This document shows positions 30,315 through 40,551 of a stretch of 64,000 bases of DNA, in pieces. A model generated the notes under the pieces. That model made no database searches, was not told the DNA's origin, and saw only the letters and a list, made by a program, of their open reading frames with translations. The position numbers and the translations under genes were made by a program. Position 1 is the stretch's first letter; the number at the start of each line of letters is the position of its first letter. This DNA is from Symbiodinium natans. Taxonomy: Eukaryota > Sar > Dinophyceae > Suessiales > Symbiodiniaceae. The stretch is from positions 938,246 to 1,002,245 of the forward strand of contig CAJNDS010000003.1 in assembly GCA_905221605.1 (NCBI GenBank), written 5' to 3'.

Positions 30315-32252
30315 ATGATGCTCTTGGCATTCGCACTTCCAGCTAGCCTCGCTGCAGTGGGTCAGATCTTGACTGCGTGGGACTGGAGAATCTGGCTGGT
30401 GGTCTTCATCGTTGGCTCCGTCGTGCTGCAGCACAAAGGGCCAGTGTCGGCAGAAGAGCAAGCATCCAAGGTGGCCAAGGCGGCAAAGCGTCACCAGGAG
30501 GCCGGCGACTTCCAGGTGGCCTACCTTCTGCTGACCCGTGGACTCCGGCTGCTGGGCGTTTTCGACGGCGCTGGCTCCGGCTCCGCTGGCTCTGCTGGCT
30601 CCAACGGCTCCAACACGAAGAGCAATGCTGAGACCGCCGCGGAGCTGCGGCGGCGGCGTGCTGAGTTGCTGCTTGCTCGCGGCTTCACAGGGCCTTGCCT
30701 GCAAGAGGCCCGTTTCATCACTGGCCCTGCCGCGGGCTTGCTTCGAGCACGTGCTTTGGCAAAGCAGGGCAAATGGCCCGAAGCTCTGGAAGTCATGAAG
30801 GAGCCAGGCGTGCAGGAGTACGCCCGTGAGAACTACTCCGACAAGATGCAACCGCTAGTGGAGATTGGTGCCAGGCAAGTGGCTGGGCAGATTGACGTGC
30901 CTATTCTCATGCGTGCGGCCATCGCAAACAATCACTATGACATACCGGGTGAAGCAGGACCCTTGAGGTACCAGTCTCCGAAGTTGACCCGGGAGAAGAT
31001 ACCGGGCCGAGGTCAAGGAATGATCGCTACAGCAGACATTGCAGTTGGCGAGCTGTTGATTTGCGAGCGTCCATTGGACCTCATCCGGCCAGGAGACATT
31101 GACTGGGCTTATGGAGCAGACTTGGAGGAGGTGCTGACACAGCGTTTGGTCCAGAGGTGCCTCCACGAGGCTCAGCTTTGCGAAGACGTTTGCAAGCTCT
31201 TTGATGGCGAGGCCTCGGATGGTCCACACTGGGTGCCCCACCCATGGCAGCAAGAGGACTTTGCTGTGCCGATGCCCAAGGGTGCCGGCACTCCTCTCCT
31301 GGAGAGCCGCCTGAGGAGAATCGTCAAGATGAACGCCCATCGCTGGCCTGGCTGCCATCCGCAGACATTGACCCCCATGCCGGGGCTGGGTCTTTGGGTC
31401 GTCCCGCCGATGGTAAATCATGCCATAGAGTCCGACAACATGCCGAACACTGCCCACGTTTTCATTGGAGATGCCATGGTGTTTCGAGCCACGGCTCCGA
31501 TCAAAAAAGGGGATGAAGTGCTTGATCGCTACAGTACCCCACTGGCAGACCGATTCCAATGGACACTGCACACCTTGGCGGCTCACGAGATGTGCGATGC
31601 CACATACGAGGCAGCTGCCGTTCGTTGGGAAGAGCCACCGCTGCAGTTGCAGGGCATCAGCTCCGAAATGCCATTGTCCGACTCGCGCAAGCGGCTGCTA
31701 GAGAGCTTGCGGCGGATCGAGCGCAAGGAGGTGCAGAGCCACGGCCTGCACACAGTCTCAAGGGAGGAGTACATGGAGCTGAAGGATTGTTACTTCGCAG
31801 CTGCAGCTGAGACACGGCAGGAGTTGCAGGATAACAAACTGAAGGAGCTGCCCCTTGCCCCACCTGAGGTGCGTTGCCTCAACCTCTTGTGCCCTTTGAG
31901 CTTTCACTTTGACAGCCGCAGCCCCTGCTTGGAGCTCCGTGCCGAGCTGGCGCGGCGTGTTGCCTTGGCAAGGCCGTTCCACTTTGCTGAGGTGAAGATC
32001 TGGGCAGAGCTTTTTGATCGCTTCAAGAAGATGGAGGAGGCGAATGCATCCTTCAGCGCTGAGGAGACAACCCTGCGAGAAGAGATCGATCGGGAGCTGG
32101 CCCGTTGCGCCGAGTTTTGGCAGGGTGCTACTGGTGCTGCCGCTCCCAGCGGAAGTGGATCAGGCGAAGCACATCAGCTGAAGAACGAGGAGTTCGCTCT
32201 ATGGGTGAAAGGCTCGGAAGGCTTTCACATATGGTGGTTTTGGGTTCAGTGA
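30315..32252 (+). CDS. TPR/SET-domain protein (putative lysine methyltransferase)
   Basis: Uninterrupted 645-codon ORF, by far the longest in the window. The ATG at 30315 is the first in frame after a TGA at 30261 and follows TTTCACGGAG. Residues 1-38 contain two hydrophobic runs (LLAFALPASLAAVGQIL and WLVVFIVGSVVL), a likely membrane anchor or targeting signal. Residues about 45-170 form TPR-like helices (AAKRHQEAGDFQVAYLLLTR; RARALAKQGKWPEALEVMKE). The SET domain starts near residue 229 with GRGQGMIATADIAVGELL; its C-terminal part has NHAIESDNMPN (NH at 368-369, N378) and the late KGDEVLDRY with Y406. No MYND zinc finger was seen, unlike SMYD proteins. SET domains transfer methyl groups from S-adenosylmethionine to lysine; the substrate here is unknown. 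Lack of introns contrasts with its neighbours and suggests retroposition. Confidence 0.85.
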   Translation: MMLLAFALPASLAAVGQILTAWDWRIWLVVFIVGSVVLQHKGPVSAEEQASKVAKAAKRHQEAGDFQVAYLLLTRGLRLLGVFDGAGSGSAGSAGSNGSNTKSNAETAAELRRRRAELLLARGFTGPCLQEARFITGPAAGLLRARALAKQGKWPEALEVMKEPGVQEYARENYSDKMQPLVEIGARQVAGQIDVPILMRAAIANNHYDIPGEAGPLRYQSPKLTREKIPGRGQGMIATADIAVGELLICERPLDLIRPGDIDWAYGADLEEVLTQRLVQRCLHEAQLCEDVCKLFDGEASDGPHWVPHPWQQEDFAVPMPKGAGTPLLESRLRRIVKMNAHRWPGCHPQTLTPMPGLGLWVVPPMVNHAIESDNMPNTAHVFIGDAMVFRATAPIKKGDEVLDRYSTPLADRFQWTLHTLAAHEMCDATYEAAAVRWEEPPLQLQGISSEMPLSDSRKRLLESLRRIERKEVQSHGLHTVSREEYMELKDCYFAAAAETRQELQDNKLKELPLAPPEVRCLNLLCPLSFHFDSRSPCLELRAELARRVALARPFHFAEVKIWAELFDRFKKMEEANASFSAEETTLREEIDRELARCAEFWQGATGAAAPSGSGSGEAHQLKNEEFALWVKGSEGFHIWWFWVQ

Positions 32253-32348
32253 GATCCCGTTGGGCAAATTTTTGAGCGGTCCCGCGAGCAGCTAGAGGAT
32301 GCACGGGCCTCGATGCTGTGGTACAGAAGTTTTCCGCATCAGGGCTGA
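32253..32348 (+). CDS. in-frame continuation beyond the SET-gene stop
   Basis: After the TGA at 32250-32252 the same frame continues for 31 codons to another TGA: DPVGQIFERSREQLEDARAS then MLWYRSFPHQG. This is helical and more protein-like than the codons just before the stop (GFHIWWFWVQ). A short intron from about GTGAAAGG to TTCAG, or a lost stop context, may link it to the SET protein. Confidence 0.3.
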   Translation, partial: DPVGQIFERSREQLEDARASMLWYRSFPHQG

Positions 32349-32425
32349 AGACTACATCCTTCGTGATGGTGAAAAAACACCGAGAGACAGTGCCACGGAA
32401 GAGAGCTCTTGGAAGGGAGGTCTGT

Positions 32426-32528
32426 CTTCGACTCTTCGACTCTTCGACTCTTCGACTCTTCGACTCTTCGACTCTTCGACTCTTCGACTCTTCGACTCTT
32501 CGACTCTTCGACTCTTCGACTCTTCGAC
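32426..32528. repeat. 8-bp minisatellite TTCGACTC
   Basis: About 13 perfect tandem copies of TTCGACTC just downstream of the SET gene. The period of eight shifts frames, so the repeated Leu-Phe-Asp-Ser-Ser-Thr peptides seen in frame translations are not meaningful. Confidence 0.95.
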
Positions 32529-32980
32529 CATGCCCACATCTACACCTACCTTTAATGGGGTTTCGGGTCTCAAGTGTAACGGGGGTTTGGCGCTGTTGGG
32601 GCTGGGCACGTACGTCTGACCTCCTCTTCTTTTGTTCTTCATCGTATTCTTCTAATGCCTTGTAGCTCTGTATCCGTGTGGCATGACGGCCAGTGCGTGT
32701 GTCAGTGCTGTGAGTGAGTGGGTGTCCATGTGTGTCCGTGTGTGTCGTGTGTGCGTGTGCGTTTCAAACCGGAGAGGGAACAGGAAGAGAGGAGCAATGA
32801 GAGACAGAGGGGCTCTCACCTGCTTCCGCATAAACACAGAGCCTGCGCGTTGCCATGCCAGGAGTCGAGGCCGCGTGATTGCTGTGATTCGCTGATCATC
32901 TGATCCGCCCACTACCTCCTGTCTACGTGTGTCGGCCGCATTTTTTTCCGACACGTCTTTTCGTGAGTTGCTCTGTTGAG

Positions 32981-33085
32981 GCGGATGTCGTGAGCTTCAA
33001 CAGTGCTGCCTTTGCCTGTGCCCTTGGCACACACTGGGCCATGGCCGTGGCTGTCCTGGCTTCCATGGCGAAGGCCTCGCCCACG
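32981..33085 (+). CDS. PPR gene, exon
   Basis: Reads ADVVSFNSAAFACALGTHWA then MAVAVLASMAKA. It matches the PPR core (V-V-S-F/Y-N-S-x(2)-x-A-C ... W-x-x-A-L-x-L-L-x-M). It follows a CTGTTGAG acceptor and is followed by a CCCAGTCACT repeat at 33100-33152. Confidence 0.5.
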
Positions 33086-33310
33086 GCAACTTGTCACAGA
33101 TTCTCCCCACTCCCAGTCACTCCCAGTCACTCCTCACTCCCAGTCACTCCTCTCCACTATTCGGGGTACACGTAGTCTGACCGAGCTTGGGTTTTACTGG
33201 TTTCCGTTTTGTCATGGAGAAGTGAAAGGAATCCCCGAATTTTGGCTAGTCAAAGGCATACGGCTCATTTCGGGAACCTCTCACTAAGCACTTCGGTAGA
33301 CTTGGGGTGA

Positions 33311-33356
33311 GGTGATCAGCTACAACACCGTGGCCTTGGCGTGCAAGGAGCAGTCT
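33311..33356 (+). CDS. PPR gene, short exon
   Basis: Reads EVISYNTVALACKEQSR, the first-helix part of a PPR repeat (V-I-S-Y-N-T-x(3)-A-C). Only about 46 bp long; the second half of the repeat is supplied by the next exon at 33419. Confidence 0.4.
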
Positions 33357-33418
33357 CGTAGTCTCGCTTCGGCTCACAGGTTGGAAGGACGAAGGTTGGC
33401 TCGTTTGGCTGTCTTCAG

Positions 33419-33508
33419 CAGGAAGCGGCGGAGTGGCAGCGATGCCTTTCACTGTACGGCCTGTTGGCAGAGAGGCGGCTGAGCCCGGACGCTGTCAGCG
33501 ACTCTTGA
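33419..33508 (+). CDS. PPR gene, exon
   Basis: After GTCTTCAG it reads QEAAEWQRCLSLYGLLAERR followed by LSPDAVSDS, the second helix of one PPR repeat and the start of the next (L-x-P-D-A-V-S). It fits directly after the 33311 exon. Confidence 0.5.
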   Translation, partial: QEAAEWQRCLSLYGLLAERRLSPDAVSDS

Positions 33509-33759
33509 GGTGGCAGTATGCCTAATGTGTAAGCTTGCCTGGGATGCCGATGCTTACACGTGAACAATTGTTGATGGTTAACATCTGCGATGATAGGAGA
33601 ATTCTGCCACGCCTTCGACTTTGTAAAACCTCACACCTTCATCTCAGGACAGTACGGCCGCCAGCGCCCTTGCCAAAGCTGCAAGGCGCAACGCAGAGGC
33701 ATCAGAGGCATGTCGTGCCTTCCTTGCAAGCCCAATGCACATTCTGAAGGTGGGAGCAG

Positions 33760-33880
33760 GCTATCTTGGTTGCTGGACGCTTGCCACTCCTACGGCTGGC
33801 ACCGTCACCCGTGGTGCATGGAGCGGCTATCGCAGCTTGCGAGAAAGGCTGGCAGTGGAGGCCCTCATGGGGGTTAAGGC
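33760..33880 (+). CDS. PPR gene, exon
   Basis: Follows GGGAGCAG and contains AAIAACEKGWQWRPSWGL, a PPR-like A-I-x-A-C-E-K-G-x-Q-W sequence. Other frames across this segment are also open, so the upstream border is uncertain. Confidence 0.4.
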
Positions 33881-34159
33881 CGCAAAAGCCGGCTCATTCG
33901 GCCACCTTCAAGCTGCCTGGAGTCCACAGTGCTTAGAAGTAACTGCTTTTTGCAATCAGAACGCTTCACTCCTTGAATGCAAAGTGCAAAGCAAGCCGAG
34001 CAGCCCCGCACGTGGCTTTGCTACGACGTCCCGGCCCCCCCAAATCTTTCCTGCTGAAAACCTCTATGCCCTCCAGAATGCAGAGGCATTCACAATCCCC
34101 GAAAGAAGCCTGCGGGATTTTCGTGGGAGCCATTGGGAGCTTCGTTGCATCCTCTGCAG

Positions 34160-34275
34160 GGCAGCCTTGGCCCTTCGCGCCGAGCTCCTGGCGGCCGGGG
34201 TTGGCTTCGTGCCGGCGGCGCTCGCGGCGCAGAATGGCGCAGTGTCCGCTTGTGCGAAGGAGCGAGGGCGAGAGA
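34160..34275 (+). CDS. PPR gene, exon
   Basis: After CCTCTGCAG it reads AALALRAELLAAGVGFVPAA then LAAQNGAVSACAKERG: second helix of one repeat, the loop, and the first helix of the next with the N-G-A-V-S-A-C-A-K pattern. It ends in a purine-rich tract and a poly-G run. Confidence 0.5.
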
Positions 34276-34784
34276 GGGCGAGAGAGGAGGGGGGGGGGGG
34301 CAGGGGGGGGTCGGGGCATGCTCGGGCAACGTTAACGCCAACGCGGTCCGCCTCGGCACGGCACGCGAGAGGCCCTCTGAGGACATTAGGTTTCTTAGAG
34401 AGCCTTAGGACATTCAAGAGGTTCCCAGAATCTCCACAGAAGGCCCAGAACAAGTCCATTAACACCGAAAATGGTTTCACGGAGGCTCTGTTGTGCCTGG
34501 CCCGAAAGCGCGCGGGTCCTCAAAACGAGAGGGCGGAGGGACCAGGAGCTGCTACTGGTGTGCCACCGGACCAAACCGAGGGGGTGAGGCCTGCTCGGCC
34601 TCGGGGCTTGTATTGTTCGTTTGCCCGAAACGCCTGAGGCCCGGGCCTCGTCGCATAATTATGGCATACAACCACAGTATACATGTACATATACATATAC
34701 ATGTTTCGATATATGTACACACGAATACACGTATACACGCGTGACAGCGAGTCACGTGCTCCGACTTCGCTGTGCTGCTCCCAG

Positions 34785-35786
34785 GTGCAGTTCTGGGAGA
34801 TGGCGCTGTTCTTGCTTTCAGAGATGCATGGAAGGCTTCGGCCGTCTGCGGTGACATATAACTCCGTCCTCAGCGCTTGTCGCCCAGATGCACACATGCA
34901 CAGAGCAGAGATGATTCTCAAGTCAGGTCCTCAGTTGTGCTCGTGTATTGTAGGTGGGCCGAAGAGCTGGGAGCACTCGGTGGCCCTTGCAGTCGAGATG
35001 CAACGTGCAGAGATGGTCCTGGATGTTGTCAGCTACACGGCTTTGGTAGCGGCGGCTGGTCCCAGAATGGCTATGGCGTTGCTTGTGCAAATGCAGGCAA
35101 GGCAGGTGAAGCCGGAGACGATGACGTTAAATGCCGCGTTGAAAGCGTGCCAATCAGCCCTCCACTGGGATGCTGCGGTGCGGATTTTCTCTGAGGCCCA
35201 GGAAGCAAGGGTTAGGTTGGACTCTGTGTCCTGCACGGCTCTCTTGGACTCGCTGGCATGGTCTGGGAGTGGTGGAAGTGACCAGCTCCTGGAGATTCTA
35301 CCCACACTTCAACGTAAGAATTTGACATCAGTTCTCTTGGAACCGCAGGCCGACGAACTGAAGCAGCTGGGAGGGAGCATGCAGCCTGACTTGAAGGCAC
35401 TTGCAGCACTCTCAGCCACACTGTCTCTCACCACCTTCGCGGGCGAACGCTGGGCACCAAGCTGGGCCTCTTGGGGGCTGGTCCTGGTGCTGTTGCGCCG
35501 CACGGTGCTCGCATGCGGAGAGCAAGGCTTGCTGCGCCGGCTGGAAGGGCTGAGCCAAGATGCCCTAGATTCCTTAGATTCCCAAGATGTGAGACGACAA
35601 GACATTCAGGATCGGCTGGGTTTGTCGAATCCTTTTGGGCTTGGCCCAGTGTTGGCGAACCTCGCACTGGAGGCAGGAGCTTTTCTTCTTTCCCTTGGAC
35701 TTGCAACTGCTGCGAAGAGACCCGTGTCTTCGTATGCATCTTCATGCGGATTGCGATTGTTTGTTCCGGGTTGTCAGCCTGTGTAA
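34785..35786 (+). CDS. PPR gene, 3' exon block
   Basis: Long open stretch after a GCTCCCAG acceptor. It carries at least four PPR units: FWEMALFLLSEMHGRLRPSA then VTYNSVLSAC; SVALAVEMQRAEMVLDVVSY then TALVAAA; MALLVQMQARQVKPETMTLN then AALKAC; and WDAAVRIFSEAQEARVRLDS. A small gap near 34900-34950 could be a 50-60 bp intron. From about 35310 the frame continues as a helical, Leu-rich tail to TAA at 35786. PPR proteins bind single-stranded RNA in plastids or mitochondria, each repeat reading about one base. The target is not predictable here. Confidence 0.6.
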   Translation: MQFWEMALFLLSEMHGRLRPSAVTYNSVLSACRPDAHMHRAEMILKSGPQLCSCIVGGPKSWEHSVALAVEMQRAEMVLDVVSYTALVAAAGPRMAMALLVQMQARQVKPETMTLNAALKACQSALHWDAAVRIFSEAQEARVRLDSVSCTALLDSLAWSGSGGSDQLLEILPTLQRKNLTSVLLEPQADELKQLGGSMQPDLKALAALSATLSLTTFAGERWAPSWASWGLVLVLLRRTVLACGEQGLLRRLEGLSQDALDSLDSQDVRRQDIQDRLGLSNPFGLGPVLANLALEAGAFLLSLGLATAAKRPVSSYASSCGLRLFVPGCQPV

Positions 35787-36540
35787 GCCAGGGCTTAGCC
35801 GTTAAACCGTGGCAAGCAGCTCAATTCAATTCAGTTCAATTCAGTGCGAGCTGGGATGTGCATGCCACGCTTCCGCGCTTGCAGGCGCTGGGTTTGTCGA
35901 GCGTTTCTCGTGAACCTCGCCGTCCACTTTTGGTAACGTCTCGCACGCAGTTTTCTGCTTCATTCATGAGGGAGGACCGTAGCAGTGCAATGTGGGGCAG
36001 TTGGGACGCAAGAGTATAATAAGCTCCCTGTGACTAAGTTCCGTGATGTTCCGTGTGCACCTTGCTGCATGCCAGGAAAGTGTCCTGCACCGTGAAATCT
36101 GAAAAGTGTTTGCATGTTCTGATCCATGCGCCCTCGTGTGCTTAGTGTGCTTAGGTCCACTTGGGAGCCGGTGGCTCGACAGCTGTGGGCTGAAGTGGAC
36201 ATGGACATGGATCTCCGGTGCTCGGCATGAAAGGGGGAGCCTTATTCTTCGTTTTTCTTCTTTTTGTGGCCTTTCCAACCTCTTTTCGTCTTCGTCCTCG
36301 CTTGCGATCGGATGTAGCCGATCGAATGCGTGCCCATGAAAAGCTACCGTCCGTGCAGCAGAGGTCGCAGTCGATGCAGCATCAATGGGTAGTTGGCTAC
36401 GGCGGAGCGCCTACATGCGATGTGCACACCATCCCGCTCACCAGACGTTGACAGCGTCCCTACCGTGCTCATCGAGCTGCCATAGAATAGTGAGCTTTCC
36501 TGCGCTTCTTAGAGCTCTACACACACAACAGCTCTTGGCT
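35787..36540. other. spacer after the PPR gene
   Basis: Short TTCAATTCAG repeats at 35820-35845; otherwise weak frames without recognisable content. It leads into the TTTAGGG-like block. Confidence 0.4.
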
Positions 36541-36544
36541 CACC

Positions 36545-37185
36545 AGGGGTTCTTGGGCTCAGGGGTTTTAGGTGTTTTAGAGTTTAGTCTTTTTCGGGTT
36601 CAGGGCTTCAGGGTTTTCAGTCGGTTCTTTAGGGTCAGAGTCTAGGGCTTTTAGGGTTTAAGGTTTTAGGGTCTAGGGCTTCTGTCAATGTTTAAGGCTT
36701 TTAGGGTTTGGGGCTTTAAGGTTTTTTGTTTAGGGCTTCAGGCTTTTAGGGTTCAGGGTTTCCGGTGTTTGAAGGGTCAAGGGTCTTTAGGGTTTAGGGT
36801 TCTGTCTATTTGGGATTGGGGCTTTGGGGTTTCTTGGATTACGGTTGTCAGGTGTTTCGTTTGGGGCCTACGGTCCAGGTTTTTTCGGGTCTGGGTTGTT
36901 GCTTTTTTTGATTTGTTTTGGGTTTTCAGGGTTTTCAGTTTTTTTGGACTTTTAGGGCTTTGGGGTTTTGTTTTGGGCTTTATGGTTTGGGGTTCTCAGG
37001 TGTTCGTTTCAGGGTGTGGGCTTTTAGGATTTTTAAGGATTTTAGGATTTTAGGGTTTAGGGTTTTCGGGGTTGAGGGCTTTAGGGTTTTCGGGTGATTC
37101 CATTTGGGTTTCGGGTTTATAGGGCTTTTTTGGGTTTAGGGTGTTTAGGGTTTCAGGGTTTCGGGTTTGAGGGTGTTGGGATCCT
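36545..37185. repeat. degenerate TTTAGGG-like interstitial telomeric DNA
   Basis: About 640 bp of G/T-rich sequence built from TTTAGGG, TTCAGGG, TTTCGGG and GTTTAGGG variants, all in the same orientation, ending near TTGGGATCC. Frames across it give Phe/Arg/Val-rich peptides and should be ignored. Confidence 0.8.
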
Positions 37186-37639
37186 AAACCTTACCCCCTG
37201 TAGTGAACTGACCTTCTCGAGTCCCCAAAATGCCTACATGTAGACTTACCTGCGCCGTAGAGTTTTACATGTGCAAGTCGTGCGCCCGAGTTGTCGCGTC
37301 TCAGTCCCGGAATTTCTGTTTGCGGTTCTTGAATGTCAGCACACACTGCGCGATCTCGGTTCCTGAATTCCACCGGTTCCTGAATTTTTGCCGCCCGAAT
37401 TTCGAGACTTGCTTCCCGATCCTGTTTCCCGAATGTCTTGCCAGTGGTGGCCTCTGCAGGACCGCTGTGTTGGTGAGGCTGCCCAGGTCCAGGTGCAGGA
37501 CGGGAAGTAGCTTCTGCAGCTTCTGCAGCTTCGAGGCCTACGGGCCGAAGGTGCATGCAGACCCTCTAGATCTCCCTGGAATGCACATGTGCATATTTGT
37601 TCCTAATTCGCGTTGTCATGTTTTGCGTGATCGCTGCAT

Positions 37640-38310
37640 GCTTATGCGTGAGCGTGAAGGATAGAGCCACTGGCATTGACGAATTTGGCGAAGAGTTGCT
37701 ACCATTCCTTCGGCTGTTGGTGGACGATGCCGGAAGCAAAGCATCGCCACGGGTAGAAGTTGAAGCATCTGCAAGCGAGGGCGAGTTGCCATTTCGTGGA
37801 ACCCCCTGCGCTTCAGGTGCCACAGATGGTGAAGCGCATGACAGAGAACTCGCAGGCCATGGCAAGCCCCTCTGGAGTGCAGACATCTGTCGACTCTCCT
37901 TGTTTAGGATCATGCTTCTCAGACTCTAGACTCGTTGCTCCGCCAGACGCTTCTTGAGAAAATCAACCTTGAGCGTGCTGATCGTCTCGCGTGTGAGGCG
38001 CTGCGGGGCTTCCGAACAAAAACGTACGGTGTAAGTTGGGTATAGTGACTGCCTGTGTTCGCAAGTAAGTGTTTAGATCACCCATAGCTTCGGCCAAAAG
38101 GATGCTCGATGCTGAATACGTGACAAGAAAGTAGGAACTAGGTGGGAAAGGACGCGTAGACATGTGTAGGCTGGCCAGCCGATGGCCACCTGCACGCATC
38201 CGGTGTCATGACAGGCACGGATTGGTGAAGAGCTGCAGCGCTTGGACGAGCGCGTCGGCACAGCAGATGCTACCAGCATGTCTGTGCCAGGGAATCACGA
38301 ATCGAAGCTG
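37640..38310 (+). CDS. hypothetical multi-exon gene with helical segments
   Basis: Three to four islands: about 37650-37795 (RATGIDEFGEELLPFLRLLV, then DDAGSKASPRVEVEASASEG); about 37825-37900 (PQMVKRMTENSQAMASPSGV); about 37935-38015 (SLLRQTLLEKINLERADRLA then CEALRGF); and about 38215-38310 (ARIGEELQRLDERVGTADAT). All are on the + strand with AG acceptors. The content suggests a charged, partly coiled-coil protein. No family was recognised. Confidence 0.35.
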
Positions 38311-38349
38311 TCATGGACCATGTCATGGACCTGATGTAGATTTTGCGTT

Positions 38350-39380
38350 AGGCGGCCTATCCTGCGAAAGGAGTAGTGCAAACGCAACTTAGGTCGAATC
38401 TGTCACGGCGAGGCCGCCCACACTGCTTCATAGTATCCAGCACGGCGCGGGCCTTGGCGTCTCAACGTGTGCTGGGACACAGATGCTCCCATGGACGGTT
38501 TGGGGCGTGAGATGGGGTGAATCTTGTGCAGTCTTGTCGGAAGTTGCGGTGTGCGAGAAGCCCCCAGGTGCCGTACACTTTGACGAGAAAGGCAGGATGG
38601 CACCGGCCTGCACACCAAGGCTCTGTCGCCTCTGACTGAATTCCCGGTCATCTTCCCCATCTGTGCAAAGAGCTTCGCAAAACTCGTGCAAAGCTCGTGC
38701 AAAGCTCGTTCAAAGCTCGTGCGAAGCTCCCGAAGGCCATTGGCAATCCAGCGCTGCAGAACGGCGCCGCATGGACTCGGCTTCGTGCCTCGGCCGGCAA
38801 TTTCATATCAAAGCGCTCTGTGCGGGCTTGGGATGTCTGCGCAGCAGTGGCCAGAGCACCCAAGCACAGCTTCGCCTTAAGGGTCCTGGTGTTGATGCCA
38901 TCGCCGTCTCTGGCGGCTCCAGCGGTCCACCTGTGTGCGTGACGCGTCCGGGGCCTCAGCAGTGGCAGCATGCAGCATGCGCAACATGTGCAACATGCGC
39001 AGCAGGTGCAGCATTGACTCTCATTTCCTCATTTCCGAGTCTTCTTGGAGAGGTGCGCCGACTTGCGGGGTGACGCCAGAGCCTCAGGGCACGCAGCTCC
39101 AATGATCGCAGGGTCAAAAAGCTCCCGAGCATTCTGCCTGTCCTGCCTCTCTCGTCATTCCTTTGTGAGCTTCGCTGCTTCCAAGGACTCCAAGGACTCC
39201 AAGAGACCTGAGTGTCAAGGCGAGGGGTGGATTCGACTCGCTTTGTGGCGCCCTTGTCTTTCCCCAAACAGTGTGCCAACACTAAGGGGTTCGTACGTCA
39301 AGGGTGCAGGAGGGTTAGATTGAGCCGCGCGGTTGCACGGATGCTATTCCTTGAGCGGTGGTCGCATTTTGGATGGAAAA
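38350..39380. other. unassigned stretch with short tandem repeats
   Basis: Contains AAAGCTCGTGC repeats (38688-38730) and a CAACATGCG/CAGCAGGTG repeat (38966-39015). Several high-GC frames are open on both strands without a recognisable product. Confidence 0.4.
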
Positions 39381-39569
39381 TGCATTCTTACCACAGCGCG
39401 GGTGGCGTCCCCGACTTCTGGGGGACATCACAAATTGCATGCTTTCGGCTTCGAGGATGTTGGTGTCCAATTGCACTGTCGCCCGGTGCACATTTCGGAC
39501 ATCGTCCTGTCTGGCTAGGACCCGTGCTCCCGCCTAGGCGCCGTGCGCGTCGACGCCGCCATCCTCGAA

Positions 39570-39777
39570 ACTGTCGCTTTTGGACGTCGGGGACCCGCTT
39601 TTGGTGTTTCTGGAGGAAATCCGGAGCTCTGCTGGCTCCAGAGTTTTTGTACAAACACAGTATGCCGAGAGGACATCAGCTCTGCTGGCCCGCAAGTCGA
39701 TTTTTGTTGTACAAAGGAGTACGCGGAGGACGTCTGGAGCTCCAGGGGCATCAGCGTCGTTCTGTCGTGACCCGTGA
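39570..39777 (+). CDS. hypothetical exon
   Basis: One + strand frame reads LLDVGDPLLVFLEEIRSSAG, then SRVFVQTQYAERTSALLARK and SIFVVQRSTRRTSG. It is protein-like, but the alternative + frame and the minus strand are open as well. Function unknown. Confidence 0.25.
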
Positions 39778-40551
39778 AGCCCTTCGCGCCCCGAACATGT
39801 GGTCCATCCCTTCTTGGGGCCGGTATCATTTCGATGACGAGAGGCAGATGGAGAAGGCCGTCCGATCCTGGAGCCTGTCACCAGGCCGAGGAACAGCTGT
39901 TCAGCAGCTGTTCATTTGTTTCCGTAGTTTCTTAAGATGTTTCAAGATGCAGCGAGCAAAGCATTTGGAAGTTGTTTGGTCTGCGAGGTCCTGTAACTGA
40001 GCCGTCGGCCCCGACTTTAGCCATGCCAGCCTCAATGCAAAAGTGCTTCTTGGGAGAGGGCGATTCTGCGGCAGCGCTCGAAGTCTCAGGCCATGAGGTG
40101 AAACAGATTTTGTTAGGTGTGTAGACGATGGGAAACACGCGCGCTGCAGAGGGTGCAAGCAGCATTCAGGAGCAACGCGCAGACTCTTGTCGAGCAGGAG
40201 CGAGCCCGAGAGAGCTGCGGCATCTGGACAACTATATCATATCTAGGCCATATAGAGTGTGATAGAGTGTGAGGAAGGTCACCAGAACAACTGACAGCAT
40301 ATGTGAACGGGTTTGATGCTGCAGCAATGGCTCTGATGCAGTGAGGGGGAAGGCCTTGTCTTAGTCTCTTCGTGGCGCAGCATCTTCCAGTAGCTCTGCG
40401 GCCACAAGAAGCATGCAGATGTCTGTGAAGCCTGTGGCCTGGCAGCAAAGCCCCTAAGCCCCGTTGATCTGAAAGTTCATCACGAACCTACCGAACATGA
40501 GTAGCATTAGTCTCAAGACGGGGGAGAGGGGAGGGGCGAGGGGGGCACGGA

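Noticed and set aside
30282-31586. Minus-strand ORFs of 189 and 243 codons opposite the SET gene
   Set aside because: Shadows of the high-GC coding sequence on the + strand, which has clear domain matches.
36385-37053. Phe/Arg/Val-rich ORFs
   Set aside because: Translation of degenerate TTTAGGG repeats.
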